DNA of 64,000 nucleotides, taken from Caulobacter sp. GTDB taxonomy: Bacteria; Pseudomonadota; Alphaproteobacteria; Caulobacterales; Caulobacteraceae. The stretch lies in assembly GCA_030680355.1 (NCBI GenBank), contig JAUXVF010000022.1, positions 124,001 to 188,000 of the forward strand, in the 5' to 3' direction. The translations under genes and the position numbers were made by a program. The notes below the pieces were generated by a model. It made no database searches. It was not told the origin of the DNA and was given only the letters and a program-made list of their open reading frames with translations. Positions 1 through 7,264 of this stretch are shown piece after piece (position 1 is the first letter of the stretch; every line of letters begins with the position of its first letter).

Positions 1-1079
1 CGCGCTACAAGGTCTCGCGCGAGATGTACAAGGGGATCGAGATCGCGGTCTATTATGACCCGCAGCATCCCTGGAACGTCGAGCGGATGAAGATCGGCGG
101 CAAGGCGGCCCTGGACTACTACCAGGCCAATTTCAGCCCCTATCAGTTCCGTCAGCTGCGGTTCCTGGAATTCCCGGCCTACGCCAACTTCGCCCAGGCC
201 TTCGCCAACACCATGCCCTGGTCGGAAAACCTCGGCTTCATCGCCGACTATCGCGACACCTCCAAGATCGACATGGTCACCTACATCGGGGCCCATGAGA
301 TCGGCCACCAATGGTGGGCGCACCAGGTCATCGGCGCCGACCAGCAGGGCTCGACCTCGCTGTCGGAGACCCTGGCCCAGTACTCGGCCCTGATGGTCAT
401 GAAACACATGTACGGCGAGGACCAGATCCGCAAATTCCTCAAGTACGAACTGGACCGGTACCTGCGCTCGCGCGGTAGCGAGATCGTCGAGGAACTGCCG
501 CTCTACAAGGTCGAGAACCAGGGCTATATCCACTACCGCAAGGGCTCGCTGGTCATGTACCGGCTGCAGCGGGAAATCGGTGAAGACGCGGTCAACCGCG
601 GCCTGCGCCGGCTGCTCGACCAGTATGCGTTCAAGGGCGCGCCCTATCCGACCGCCCTCGATCTCGTCGCCGCCCTGCGCGCCGAAGCGCCGGCCGACAA
701 GCAGGCGCTGATCACCGACCTGTTCGAAAAGATCACTCTCTACGACCTGAAGACCAAATCCATGGTCGTGAAAAAGCGCGCCGACGGCCGCTTCGACGTC
801 ACCCTGACCATCGAGGCCGCCAAGCTCTACGCCAACGGCAAGGGCAAGGAGACGGCCGCGCCGATGGCCGAGACGCTCGATGTGGGGCTGTTCACGGCGA
901 TGCCCGGCGAGAAGGGCTTCGACAGCAGCAAGGTGATCGCCTTCGAGGCCCGGCCGATCCGCACCGGAACCCAGACCCTGACCTTCACCGTCGACAAGGC
1001 GCCGAAGTACGGCGGGGTGGACCCCTACAACTACCTGATCGACCGCAACTCCGACGACAACGTCACCAAGGTCGGCTAA
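1..1079 (+). CDS. M1-family metallopeptidase (aminopeptidase), C-terminal part, 5' truncated by window edge
   Basis: The reading frame is open from base 3, so the gene starts before the window; the first in-frame ATG at 24 is internal. The zinc-binding HEIGH of the gluzincin family is encoded at 294-308 and is followed by WWAHQ and, about 20 residues on, the second zinc ligand region LSETLAQY. This is the M1 (aminopeptidase N-like) catalytic signature; the remaining part is the helical and beta C-terminal region. In membrane-associated bacterial M1 proteins of this type the N-terminal half carries transmembrane segments, but that part is outside the window. The substrate cannot be told. The CoA-transferase gene begins 10 bases after the stop on the same strand, so both may be co-transcribed. 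Confidence 0.85.
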   Translation, partial: RYKVSREMYKGIEIAVYYDPQHPWNVERMKIGGKAALDYYQANFSPYQFRQLRFLEFPAYANFAQAFANTMPWSENLGFIADYRDTSKIDMVTYIGAHEIGHQWWAHQVIGADQQGSTSLSETLAQYSALMVMKHMYGEDQIRKFLKYELDRYLRSRGSEIVEELPLYKVENQGYIHYRKGSLVMYRLQREIGEDAVNRGLRRLLDQYAFKGAPYPTALDLVAALRAEAPADKQALITDLFEKITLYDLKTKSMVVKKRADGRFDVTLTIEAAKLYANGKGKETAAPMAETLDVGLFTAMPGEKGFDSSKVIAFEARPIRTGTQTLTFTVDKAPKYGGVDPYNYLIDRNSDDNVTKVG

Positions 1080-1089
1080 TCGGTCGGGT

Positions 1090-2295
1090 ATGACGCAGCC
1101 AGCTCCCGGCCCCCTCGCGGGCCTGACCGTGATCGAGATGGGGACCCTGATCGCAGGGCCCTTCTGTGGCCAGATCCTCGGCGACTTCGGGGCCGAGGTG
1201 ATCAAGATCGAGGATCCCAAGGCCGGCGACCCGATGCGTCAGTGGGGCCGCAGCCTGCCCAAGGGCCATTCGCCCTGGTGGCCGGTGATCGGTCGCAACA
1301 AGAAGTCGGTGACCCTCAACCTGCGCACCCCCGAGGGCCAGGCCATCGCCCGCAGGCTGATCGGCGGCGCCGACGTGCTGGTCGAGAACTTCCGGCCCGG
1401 CGCGCTTGAGAAGTGGGGCCTGGGCTACGACAGCCTGTCGGCCGACAGTCCCGGGCTGGTCATGGCGCGGGTCTCGGGCTTCGGCCAGACGGGGCCCTAT
1501 GCCTCGCGCGCCGGCTACGCCCTGATCGGCGAGGCCATGGGCGGGCTGCGCTACATCACGGGCGAGCCCGACCGGGCTCCGGCCCGGGCCGGCATCTCGG
1601 TCGGCGACAGCCTGGCCGGTCTGCACGCGGCGCTGGGAACCATGATGGCGCTCCACGCCCGCCACCGCACCGGCAAGGGCCAGATCGTCGACGCCGCCAT
1701 CTATGAAAGCGTGCTGTCGGTGATGGAGAACCTGATCACCGAATACGGCCTGACCGGTTATGTGCGGGAACGGTCCGGCTCGGTGCTGCCGGGCATCGCG
1801 CCGTCCAACGCCTACCCGACGAAGGATGGGGCGCTGGTGGTCATCGGCGCCAACCAGAACACCCTGTTCAAGCGACTCTGCGAGGCCATGGGCCGGCCGC
1901 AGCTGGCCGACGATCCCCGCTACGCCGGCCACGCGGCCCGGGGCGAACGCCAGGCCGAACTGGACGCTCTGATCGGCGCCTGGACCGCCACCCTGGACGC
2001 GGAGGCCCTGCTGGCCCTGATGGAAGAGAAGGGCGTCGCCGCCGGCCGCGTCTACCGCGCGCCGGACATGCTGGACGATCCGCAGTTCATCGCCCGCGAG
2101 GCCATCGTCGAGACGCCGCATCCGGTGTTTGGCAGCGTGAAGATGCAGAACGCCTTTCCCAAACTCAGCGATACGCCTGGCGGCGTGCGCTGGCCCGGCC
2201 CGGCGCTGGGCGAGCACACCGACGCGGTCCTGGCCGCCCGGGCCGGCCTTTCGCCGGACACGCTTTCGGAGTTGCGCGACCGCGGCGTCATCTGA
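1090..2295 (+). CDS. CaiB/BaiF family III CoA-transferase
   Basis: The 401-residue product has the usual length of class III acyl-CoA transferases, which move CoA between carboxylic acids through an aspartyl-CoA intermediate. The N-terminus (LAGLTVIEMGTLIAGPFCGQ) and the later GQIVDAAIYES segment are typical; the aspartate in the latter (about residue 201) is the expected catalytic residue. Other family signatures seen are GADVLVENFRPGALEKWGLGY and the Rossmann-like GDFGAEVIKIED near the start. It is cytoplasmic. It starts 10 bases after the M1 peptidase gene. The substrate is not predictable from sequence: succinyl-, formyl-, carnitine- and racemase-type members look alike. Confidence 0.9.
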   Translation: MTQPAPGPLAGLTVIEMGTLIAGPFCGQILGDFGAEVIKIEDPKAGDPMRQWGRSLPKGHSPWWPVIGRNKKSVTLNLRTPEGQAIARRLIGGADVLVENFRPGALEKWGLGYDSLSADSPGLVMARVSGFGQTGPYASRAGYALIGEAMGGLRYITGEPDRAPARAGISVGDSLAGLHAALGTMMALHARHRTGKGQIVDAAIYESVLSVMENLITEYGLTGYVRERSGSVLPGIAPSNAYPTKDGALVVIGANQNTLFKRLCEAMGRPQLADDPRYAGHAARGERQAELDALIGAWTATLDAEALLALMEEKGVAAGRVYRAPDMLDDPQFIAREAIVETPHPVFGSVKMQNAFPKLSDTPGGVRWPGPALGEHTDAVLAARAGLSPDTLSELRDRGVI

Positions 2296-2375
2296 AACGG
2301 CGGGTCCTGGTCAGTCCGGGCGACCGGCGTCATCTGTGAGAATGCCTGGCGTTGCCGCCGGCGCCGGACTACAAT

Positions 2376-2401
2376 GGAACCTATCCCGTACGTTGCGCGT
2401 T
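2376..2401 (+). promoter_or_regulatory. EcfG/SigT (general stress sigma) promoter, GGAAC-N17-CGTT
   Basis: GGAAC at 2376-2380 and CGTT at 2398-2401 are separated by 17 bases, the consensus of the alphaproteobacterial general stress sigma factor. Transcription should begin near 2408, upstream of the DUF883-like gene. This position rules out the longer GTG-initiated reading frame from 2336. Confidence 0.85.
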
Positions 2402-2467
2402 AGACTGCCAAGTCCTCAACACCGAGCGACGTCCGCAACCTACATGTCCGAAGAACTGGAGCCATCT

Positions 2468-2863
2468 ATGCCTACGACCGCCACCAAAGCTGCCTCGACC
2501 AAAACGGGAACAGGCGAGGGCGCGCGGGCCAAGGCTGCTGTCAAAACCGTCGCCGCCGATGTCGCCGCCGATGTCACGGAGGCCGCCAAGGCCGCCGAAC
2601 GCAGCTTCGTCGACGCCACCGAACAGGCGCGTGAGCGCCTCGTGGCGGCCGCCCATCGCACCGAGGCCGCCGTTCGCGAAGGCCTGGAATCGCTGCGCAC
2701 CCATACCCGGGCCTATACCGAAACGGCCACTGAACAATTCGATGAAGCGCAGCGCTATGTCGTTGATCGCGTCAAGGAACGCCCCGTCACCGCGACCCTC
2801 ACGGGCCTGGGCGTCGGCGTCCTGATCGGGCTGCTGCTCGCCAGCCGCGGCGATCGTCGCTGA
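2468..2863 (+). CDS. DUF883/ElaB-YqjD-like membrane-anchored stress protein
   Basis: 131 residues. The first 100 are hydrophilic, rich in Ala, Glu and Lys and predicted helical/coiled coil (AAKAAERSFVDATEQARERL); a single hydrophobic segment (TATLTGLGVGVLIGLLLA) followed by a short basic tail (SRGDRR) ends the protein. This layout matches the DUF883 family of inner-membrane-anchored proteins (ElaB/YqjD), which are stress or stationary-phase induced in enterics. The ATG at 2468 is preferred because GGAG lies six bases before it and because the stress promoter at 2376-2401 excludes the longer frame. The next gene follows after two bases. Function here is inferred from fold and regulation only. 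Confidence 0.72.
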   Translation: MPTTATKAASTKTGTGEGARAKAAVKTVAADVAADVTEAAKAAERSFVDATEQARERLVAAAHRTEAAVREGLESLRTHTRAYTETATEQFDEAQRYVVDRVKERPVTATLTGLGVGVLIGLLLASRGDRR

Positions 2864-2865
2864 TC

Positions 2866-3258
2866 ATGGAACGTACGCTGCTGGTTCTGGCGGCGACGGC
2901 CGCCGTCGTCGTCGCTGTCGCCGTCAGCGTGATCGCTGCCGCCTACGCCCTGTTTCTGGCTGTCGCGCCCGTTCTGGGCGTGGCGCTGGCGGCTCTGACC
3001 GTCGCCGTCGCCGCCCTCCTGCTGGCCGGCGTGATCGGCGTGATCGCGGCGCGAAGGGTCCAGGCCAGCCGTCTGAAATCGGAGCAGTCCGAGGCTGACG
3101 GCTCGCTGGCCGATGTCGCGCTGCGGTTCGTCCAGAAGCGCCCGCTGCTGTCGGCCGGGGCCGCGGTCGCGGCCGGCATCTATGCCATGCGCAATCCGCA
3201 GATGGCCGCGGCCGTCATTCGGGCCTTTACTGACAGACCCTCGGGAAACCGGAACTAA
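2866..3258 (+). CDS. small membrane protein, holin-X-like, stress operon
   Basis: 130 residues with two long N-terminal hydrophobic stretches (roughly residues 4-30 and 33-62) separated by very few polar residues, a basic cytoplasmic linker (ARRVQASRLKSEQSE) and a shorter hydrophobic region at about 95-108. This resembles the phage-holin-like/DUF1469-type proteins often found behind DUF883 genes, but I cannot assign the family with certainty. It starts two bases after the DUF883-like stop codon, so it shares that gene's EcfG promoter. No catalytic motif is visible; a role in envelope stress tolerance is inferred from the operon only. Confidence 0.6.
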   Translation: MERTLLVLAATAAVVVAVAVSVIAAAYALFLAVAPVLGVALAALTVAVAALLLAGVIGVIAARRVQASRLKSEQSEADGSLADVALRFVQKRPLLSAGAAVAAGIYAMRNPQMAAAVIRAFTDRPSGNRN

Positions 3259-3301
3259 GCGGTCCGCGGAACGCTTACTTTCGGTGCAACCGGAGTAAGA
3301 G

Positions 3302-3931
3302 ATGTTCGTTCTTCCTGATCTGCCCTATCCGTCCAACGCCCTGGAGCCGGTCATTTCGGCCCGCACCATGGGCTTCCACCATGGCAAGCACCACAAGGCC
3401 TATGTGGACGCGGTGAACGCCATCCTGGCCGAGCGCGGCACGCGGCCCGCCAGCCTGGAAGACGTGGTTCGCGCGTCGGCCGGCGATGGCGGAAAACTGT
3501 TCAACAGCGCTGGCCAGGCCTGGAACCACGCCATGTTCTGGGTGGCCATGGACCCTGCCGGCGGCGCGCCCTCCGGCGATCTGGCCCAGGCGATTGATGC
3601 GGCGTTCGGCGGCCTCGACGGCTTGAAGACCGCCTTTGTCACGGCGGGCGGCGGACATTTCGGGTCCGGCTGGGTCTGGCTGGTCGCCGAGGGCGGGGCC
3701 CTCAAGGTCATCACCACCCATGACGCAGGCACCCCCCTGACGATGAAGGGCGTAACGCCCCTGATGGTCTGCGACCTCTGGGAGCACGCCTACTATCTCG
3801 ATCACCAGAATGACCGGAAAGGCTTCCTCGAAGCCTGGTTCGACAGCCTGCCCAACTGGGCGCTGGCCCAGTCGCAATGGGCGGCCGCTCGGGGCGGGGG
3901 CGCCGTTTGGCGCTATCCCGATCCCGCCTGA
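3302..3931 (+). CDS. sodB: superoxide dismutase, Fe/Mn type
   Basis: 209 residues, the normal length for Fe/Mn superoxide dismutase, which converts superoxide to oxygen and hydrogen peroxide. The metal ligand motifs are visible: TMGFHHGKHHKAYV near residue 24, AGQAWNHAMFW near residue 75, and DLWEHAYYLDHQN near residue 155. The Gln before WNH fits the iron-dependent branch, but the metal cannot be decided by eye. No signal peptide, so cytoplasmic. The ATG at 3302 has GGAG ten bases upstream. The gene is 43 bases after the membrane protein gene; I find no separate EcfG promoter in the gap, so it may be the last gene of the stress operon. Confidence 0.92.
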   Translation: MFVLPDLPYPSNALEPVISARTMGFHHGKHHKAYVDAVNAILAERGTRPASLEDVVRASAGDGGKLFNSAGQAWNHAMFWVAMDPAGGAPSGDLAQAIDAAFGGLDGLKTAFVTAGGGHFGSGWVWLVAEGGALKVITTHDAGTPLTMKGVTPLMVCDLWEHAYYLDHQNDRKGFLEAWFDSLPNWALAQSQWAAARGGGAVWRYPDPA

Positions 3932-3936
3932 CCGAG

Positions 3937-3961
3937 GGAACGACCTGGCGGTCTGAACGTT
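3937..3961 (+). promoter_or_regulatory. EcfG/SigT promoter, GGAAC-N16-CGTT
   Basis: GGAAC at 3937-3941 and CGTT at 3958-3961, 16 bases apart. It begins only six bases after the superoxide dismutase stop and points at the DUF1328 gene, 50 bases downstream. Confidence 0.85.
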
Positions 3962-4011
3962 GTTAGAGAGAGGGGCGATCTGGCCCTTACGCAAGCTTCG
4001 GAGGACCCAAT

Positions 4012-4182
4012 ATGCTCAGGTGGGCGCTCATTTTTCTCGTCGTGGCGCTGGTCGCCGCCGTCCTCGGCTTCGGCGGCCTCGCCGGAACTGCGGTTGGCAT
4101 CGCCAAGCTGCTGTTCTTCATCTTCATCGTCCTGTTCCTGGTGTCGGCCGTGATGCACCTGGTCCGAGGACGCGGCGCCTAG
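4012..4182 (+). CDS. DUF1328 small membrane protein
   Basis: 56 residues beginning [19 protein letters not shown] and consisting of two hydrophobic helices joined by a Gly-rich turn ([14 protein letters not shown]), ending with a basic tail (HLVRGRGA). This is the DUF1328 (YtjA) pattern, a tiny inner-membrane protein family of unknown function that is often stress induced. GGAGGA at 4000-4005 is six bases before the ATG. It has its own EcfG promoter (3937-3961) and a hairpin terminator (4213-4241), so it is a single-gene stress unit. Confidence 0.85.
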   Translation: MLRWALIFLVVALVAAVLGFGGLAGTAVGIAKLLFFIFIVLFLVSAVMHLVRGRGA

Positions 4183-4212
4183 CGCGCCCGACAATCGACT
4201 AAGTTAGAGAGG

Positions 4213-4241
4213 CGGCGGCGGGGCATCCCGTCGCCGTTTTT
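4213..4241 (+). terminator. Rho-independent terminator after DUF1328 gene
   Basis: A 10-bp stem (4213-4222 with 4227-4236, one G-U pair) closes a GCAT loop and is followed by TTTTT at 4237-4241. It ends transcription of the DUF1328 gene just before the convergent phosphoesterase stop codon at 4248. Confidence 0.8.
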
Positions 4242-4247
4242 CGTGGC

Positions 4248-5042
4248 TCAGCCGGCCCGCGGGCGGCGATCCATCGACCAGGTTCGCCAGGCCTCGAAAT
4301 GGGACCCGGTCCAAGCCAGGGCGGTGACCCGAACGGTGTCGGACTCGACCTCAAGACTGTTGAACCCGATCGGCGCCCCGCGCTCCCGGATCGACAGCGT
4401 GCTGGCGCCGATGGCCCAGGTTCGCCCGTCGCCGCCCGGATAGGGCAGGGCGAAGGGAGCATGCACATGACCGGTGAGCACCAGATCGACCTTGGCGCGG
4501 GCAAAGGTCTCCGCCGCCGCCCGGCCGCCCCGGACCCGACCGCTCATCGGGGCGCCGATCATCTCGATCAGGGGATGGTGGCAGGCCACGATCCTCAGGG
4601 CGCCGGGCGCCGCGCCGGCCAGGGTTTGCGCCGCCGCGGAGGCCTGGCCGGCCGAGATCGCGCCCTTTGACCAGTTCAATCGCACCTGGACTCCGCGCGC
4701 GGTGTTGACCGAAGCGACGGCAAGGCCCGGCCGCTCGAAGGCCCCGCGAGGCAGGTCCCCGAAATACCGCTCATAGCGCCGCCAGGGCGCGAACAGTCGC
4801 TTGGCGAGATTGAAATAGGGCGTGTCATGATTGCCGGGCACGACAAGGGTTTCGCAGGCGAGCCCGTTGATCCATTGCCGGGCGGCCTCGAACTCCGGCC
4901 GGGCCCCCTCGCGGGTGACATCGCCGGTGATCAGGGTCAGGCCGGGCTGGTGTTCGGCGATCCAGGCGCCGGCGGCGTCCACGGCGGCGGCGTTCTCCCC
5001 TCCGAAATGGACGTCGGAGATATGGGCCAGGCGCAGCGTCAC
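4248..5042 (-). CDS. calcineurin-like metallophosphoesterase
   Basis: 264 residues with the binuclear metallophosphoesterase motifs in order: DVHFGG near residue 10, GDVTREG near 40, GNHDTPY near 70, HHPLIE near 155 and TGHVHAP near 190. These bind two metal ions and hydrolyse phosphomono- or diesters; the actual substrate is unknown. No signal peptide is evident, so it is probably cytoplasmic. Its ATG overlaps the stop codon of the upstream lipid kinase gene by four bases (ATGA), which indicates translational coupling. The pair is read from an EcfG promoter at 5994-6019, which suggests a role in lipid or nucleotide turnover under stress; that role is inference. Confidence 0.85.
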   Translation of the reverse strand: MTLRLAHISDVHFGGENAAAVDAAGAWIAEHQPGLTLITGDVTREGARPEFEAARQWINGLACETLVVPGNHDTPYFNLAKRLFAPWRRYERYFGDLPRGAFERPGLAVASVNTARGVQVRLNWSKGAISAGQASAAAQTLAGAAPGALRIVACHHPLIEMIGAPMSGRVRGGRAAAETFARAKVDLVLTGHVHAPFALPYPGGDGRTWAIGASTLSIRERGAPIGFNSLEVESDTVRVTALAWTGSHFEAWRTWSMDRRPRAG

Positions 5043-5950
5043 GTCGCCGTCTCCGGCTCGGCGGACTCGGCGGACTCGGCGGGGACGAGGGCGCGAAAGG
5101 CGGTGGGTCGAAAGCGGAAACTGACCGACGAGCCCAGCCGGACCGGTTCGCCGTCCAGCACCGCCGGGATCCGTCCGCCGGCGGAGACCCGGCCCTTGCG
5201 GATGCGGGCGACATCGACGGCGGGGTCGCCCCGCCAGTCGCCGAGGGCGGCCCGGAAGCCGAGCCGGAAAACATCCACGGCGCCGGCCGGATCAATCGCC
5301 GCCGCCTCGAGCCAGCCCTCATCGGCGGCCAGCTCACGCGACACCAGCGGACAGACGAGGGTCAGGGCCTCGGCCGTGTGCGGGCGTCCGCCGTCCAGGG
5401 AGTATCGGAGCGCGCCGGAAAAGGCGCGGCGGAGGGCGCGCCGACCGCGGGTCATCATGCGCCACAGATCGCCGTCCCGCGCCGCTTCCCGGGCCTCCGC
5501 CCAGAGGGCCGGAGAGCCGAGGATGGCCGCCACGTAGAAGGACCGGCCGTCGATCTCACCCCCGGAGACCCGTCTGGCCACGCCGCCGTCGAGGATGGCC
5601 GCCAGGGCGGTCTTCCAGTCGCGGTCGCCGTAGAGGGCCCGGGGCAGCATGTTCATGGTTCCGCCGGGCAGGGGCGCGACCAGCGGACCGCGCGGACCCG
5701 CCATTTCAGCGGCGGCCCGCGCAGTGCCGTCGCCGGCGACGACGATCAGGATATCGGGCTTTCCGTCCAAGGCCGCGCGCAGGCAGGCTTCGAGCCCCGC
5801 CTCGCCGGGGAAGGTGACGTCGCCGTCGACGCCATGTTCGGCCAGGATGCGCTTGACCTCCGCGACCGCGTCGGGCCCGGCGCTTCCCGATGCGGGATTG
5901 ACCACCGCCGCTACACGCCCCGGCGGCCGGGTCCTGGTCCCCCATTTCAC
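5039..5950 (-). CDS. diacylglycerol/lipid kinase family protein (DAGK catalytic domain)
   Basis: About 303 residues. The catalytic domain shows VNPASGSAG near the start (nucleotide-binding), VVAGDGTARAAAEM (the GDG ATP-binding motif) and PLPGGTMNMLPRALYG, all typical of the YegS/BmrU-type lipid kinases that phosphorylate diacylglycerol or related lipids. I chose the GTG at 5950 because GGGAG lies about ten bases upstream and because the stress promoter at 5994-6019 excludes the longer frame that runs back to 6250. Cytoplasmic and membrane-associated by family knowledge. It overlaps the downstream phosphoesterase gene by four bases. Confidence 0.82.
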   Translation of the reverse strand: MKWGTRTRPPGRVAAVVNPASGSAGPDAVAEVKRILAEHGVDGDVTFPGEAGLEACLRAALDGKPDILIVVAGDGTARAAAEMAGPRGPLVAPLPGGTMNMLPRALYGDRDWKTALAAILDGGVARRVSGGEIDGRSFYVAAILGSPALWAEAREAARDGDLWRMMTRGRRALRRAFSGALRYSLDGGRPHTAEALTLVCPLVSRELAADEGWLEAAAIDPAGAVDVFRLGFRAALGDWRGDPAVDVARIRKGRVSAGGRIPAVLDGEPVRLGSSVSFRFRPTAFRALVPAESAESAEPETAT

Positions 5951-5993
5951 GATGTGTCGTCTCCCGCGGCCGGTGCGGCCGATATGTCTGATC

Positions 5994-6019
5994 AACGGCC
6001 CGCGCCCCAGTCGGGTTCC
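5994..6019 (-). promoter_or_regulatory. EcfG/SigT promoter for the lipid kinase-phosphoesterase operon
   Basis: On the minus strand GGAAC (6019-6015) and CGTT (5997-5994) are 17 bases apart, 44 bases before the GTG start at 5950. Confidence 0.82.
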
Positions 6020-6025
6020 GACCAG

Positions 6026-6050
6026 GGAACCGCCATCGGTGCGAGGCGTT
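6026..6050 (+). promoter_or_regulatory. EcfG/SigT promoter for the glycine-zipper lipoprotein
   Basis: GGAAC at 6026-6030 and CGTT at 6047-6050, 16 bases apart, 42 bases before the ATG at 6093. A weaker minus-strand match (GGAAC 6052-6048, N16, GGTT 6031-6028) is interlocked with it. Confidence 0.85.
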
Positions 6051-6092
6051 CCGAAAGCTGGTGGAGGATCACCGGACTTCAAGGAGTGACTC

Positions 6093-6440
6093 ATGTACAA
6101 GACCCTGATTGCCGTGGCCGGCGCCGGTTTGCTCATGGCAGCCTGCACGACCACCGGAAATGTCGAACGTAACGCCGCGGGCGGCGCCGCGATCGGCGCC
6201 CTCGCCGGCGCCGTGATTGGCAACAACACCGGCAGCGGCGACGCTGGCAAGGGCGCCGCAATCGGCGCCGTCGCGGGCGGCGCGGCCGGCGCCTACAAGG
6301 GCTGCCGGGAAGACGGCGGCTGCGGCGCTGCCGACTCTGTCAACCGCAGGCAGTACTATGATCAGTCGGCTGGACGTTATTACTATTACGATTCAGCATC
6401 TGGCCGCTACTATTGGGAAGACGGTCGGCCCCGCAGCTGA
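6093..6440 (+). CDS. glycine-zipper lipoprotein, stress induced
   Basis: 115 residues. A signal sequence (MYKTLIAVAGAGLLMAAC) ends in a lipobox with Cys18, so an outer- or inner-membrane lipoprotein is expected. Two glycine-zipper repeats follow (GGAAIGALAGAVIG and GKGAAIGAVAGGAAGAYKG), then a Tyr-rich C-terminus with two similar units (SAGRYYYYD and SASGRYYWED). AAGGAG lies seven bases before the ATG. It has a dedicated EcfG promoter and a strong terminator, so it is an independent stress gene. Glycine-zipper proteins of this kind insert in or stabilise membranes; the exact role is not known. Confidence 0.85.
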   Translation: MYKTLIAVAGAGLLMAACTTTGNVERNAAGGAAIGALAGAVIGNNTGSGDAGKGAAIGAVAGGAAGAYKGCREDGGCGAADSVNRRQYYDQSAGRYYYYDSASGRYYWEDGRPRS

Positions 6441-6465
6441 TCACACCGCGATGACCTAGCCAATT

Positions 6466-6499
6466 CGGGCGGTCGACCAAGCGGTCGGCCGCCCGTTTT
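6466..6499 (+). terminator. Rho-independent terminator after the glycine-zipper gene
   Basis: A 13-bp stem (6466-6478 with 6483-6495, one mismatch/wobble) with an AAGC loop is followed by TTTT at 6496-6499. Confidence 0.85.
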
Positions 6500-6517
6500 G
6501 GTGTTTGGGGGAATGAG

Positions 6518-6961
6518 ATGAACAATCTTGAGCGTACCGCGATTGTCACCCTGGCGGCGCTGGTCCTGGCCAGTTGCGGCACGGTCTCCCGTTTCCAGCG
6601 GGTGTTCAGGCCGGCCGTCTGTGAAGACATGACCGTCTCGATCTATTTCCAGCGGGACTCAGCGGCCATCACGCCGGAGGCGCGGGCTTTGCTCGAGGGC
6701 GTCGGCGAACGGGCCAAGGGCTGCCTGCTCGGCGACGTCAATGTGGTGGGGCTGGCCGACGCCGTCGGCGCGGCCGACGTCAATCTCGCCCTGTCGATGA
6801 AGCGGGCCGAGGCGGTCAAGGCCGCGGTCGTCCGGGCCGGGTTCACCACCGTGGTCTTCCAGGTCGGCGCTTTGGGCGCGGCGGGCGCCCTTACCGACAG
6901 CGGCGCCGCCAATCCCCTGCACCGCAGGGCCGACGTGACCTTCCACATGCAGCCGCACTGA
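6518..6961 (+). CDS. OmpA-family C-terminal domain lipoprotein
   Basis: 147 residues. The N-terminus (NNLERTAIVTLAALVLASC) is a lipoprotein signal with Cys20. Residues about 35-145 form an OmpA-like peptidoglycan-binding fold: SIYFQRDSAAITPEARALLE corresponds to the usual YF..GSA.LT..A...L, and VVGLADAVGAADVNLALSMKRAEAVKAAV to the G..D..G....N..LS..RA..V segment; the terminal RRADVTF matches the RRV.I end. GGGGA precedes the ATG. It follows a terminator, has no EcfG box directly upstream, and its 3' end faces the small RNA candidate transcribed from the other strand. Confidence 0.83.
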   Translation: MNNLERTAIVTLAALVLASCGTVSRFQRVFRPAVCEDMTVSIYFQRDSAAITPEARALLEGVGERAKGCLLGDVNVVGLADAVGAADVNLALSMKRAEAVKAAVVRAGFTTVVFQVGALGAAGALTDSGAANPLHRRADVTFHMQPH

Positions 6962-6963
6962 GC

Positions 6964-7081
6964 GGCCGTGCTGGACCGGGTCAAGGGTCCGGCCTTAGGC
7001 GATAATCGGAGGAAAGGGTGCGGAGGCGGCAGGCCGGCTTTCGCCAGCCTCAAGTCGGGGGGGGCGTCGCCGCCTCCGCAA
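6964..7081 (-). ncRNA. gsrN: candidate GsrN-like general stress small RNA
   Basis: A perfect EcfG promoter on the minus strand (7112-7088) points into a 300-base stretch without a credible minus-strand gene. The predicted RNA starts near 7081. Positions 7080-7069 and 7030-7019 form a 12-bp perfect stem; inside it are a run of eight C (7064-7057) and a GAAA-loop hairpin (7049-7032). After the stem comes a pyrimidine-rich stretch (CCTTTCCTCC, about 7016-7007) able to pair with ribosome-binding sites. In Caulobacter the EcfG-dependent sRNA GsrN acts through a 5' C-rich loop, for example on katG mRNA, and as I recall sits near the stress locus. The 3' end is uncertain; a bulged hairpin at 6995-6964 is the outer limit I propose, without a clear U-tract. 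Confidence 0.65.
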
Positions 7082-7087
7082 ATTCAA

Positions 7088-7112
7088 AACGCCACTGCCT
7101 GACTTTGGTTCC
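7088..7112 (-). promoter_or_regulatory. EcfG/SigT promoter of the small RNA candidate
   Basis: Minus strand GGAAC (7112-7108) and CGTT (7091-7088) are separated by 16 bases. No open reading frame with a ribosome-binding site follows it, only the structured region 7081-6964. Confidence 0.85.
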
Positions 7113-7264
7113 CGCCTGACGAGAATTATTGTCGCCCGGCCCGTTTCTGACGCCGGCAAAGGGCTGGCGGCCATCGATGGCTGTTATTTACGCTATCGCG
7201 CAGACGCCGACCGACGAAATTTCGCCGGCCGGCGCCATCGCCCCTGTCCGGATCCCGGATGAGG

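Noticed and set aside
3251-3289. Possible EcfG promoter directly before the superoxide dismutase gene
   Set aside because: Two GGAAC sequences (3251 and 3268) are present, but 16-18 bases downstream there is GCTT or CCGG and not CGTT. The gene is more simply read from the promoter at 2376.
6643-7053. 136-residue minus-strand frame below the stress promoter at 7112-7088
   Set aside because: It is antisense to the OmpA-like gene for most of its length, has no ribosome-binding site and its composition is that of a shadow; a small RNA explains the promoter better.
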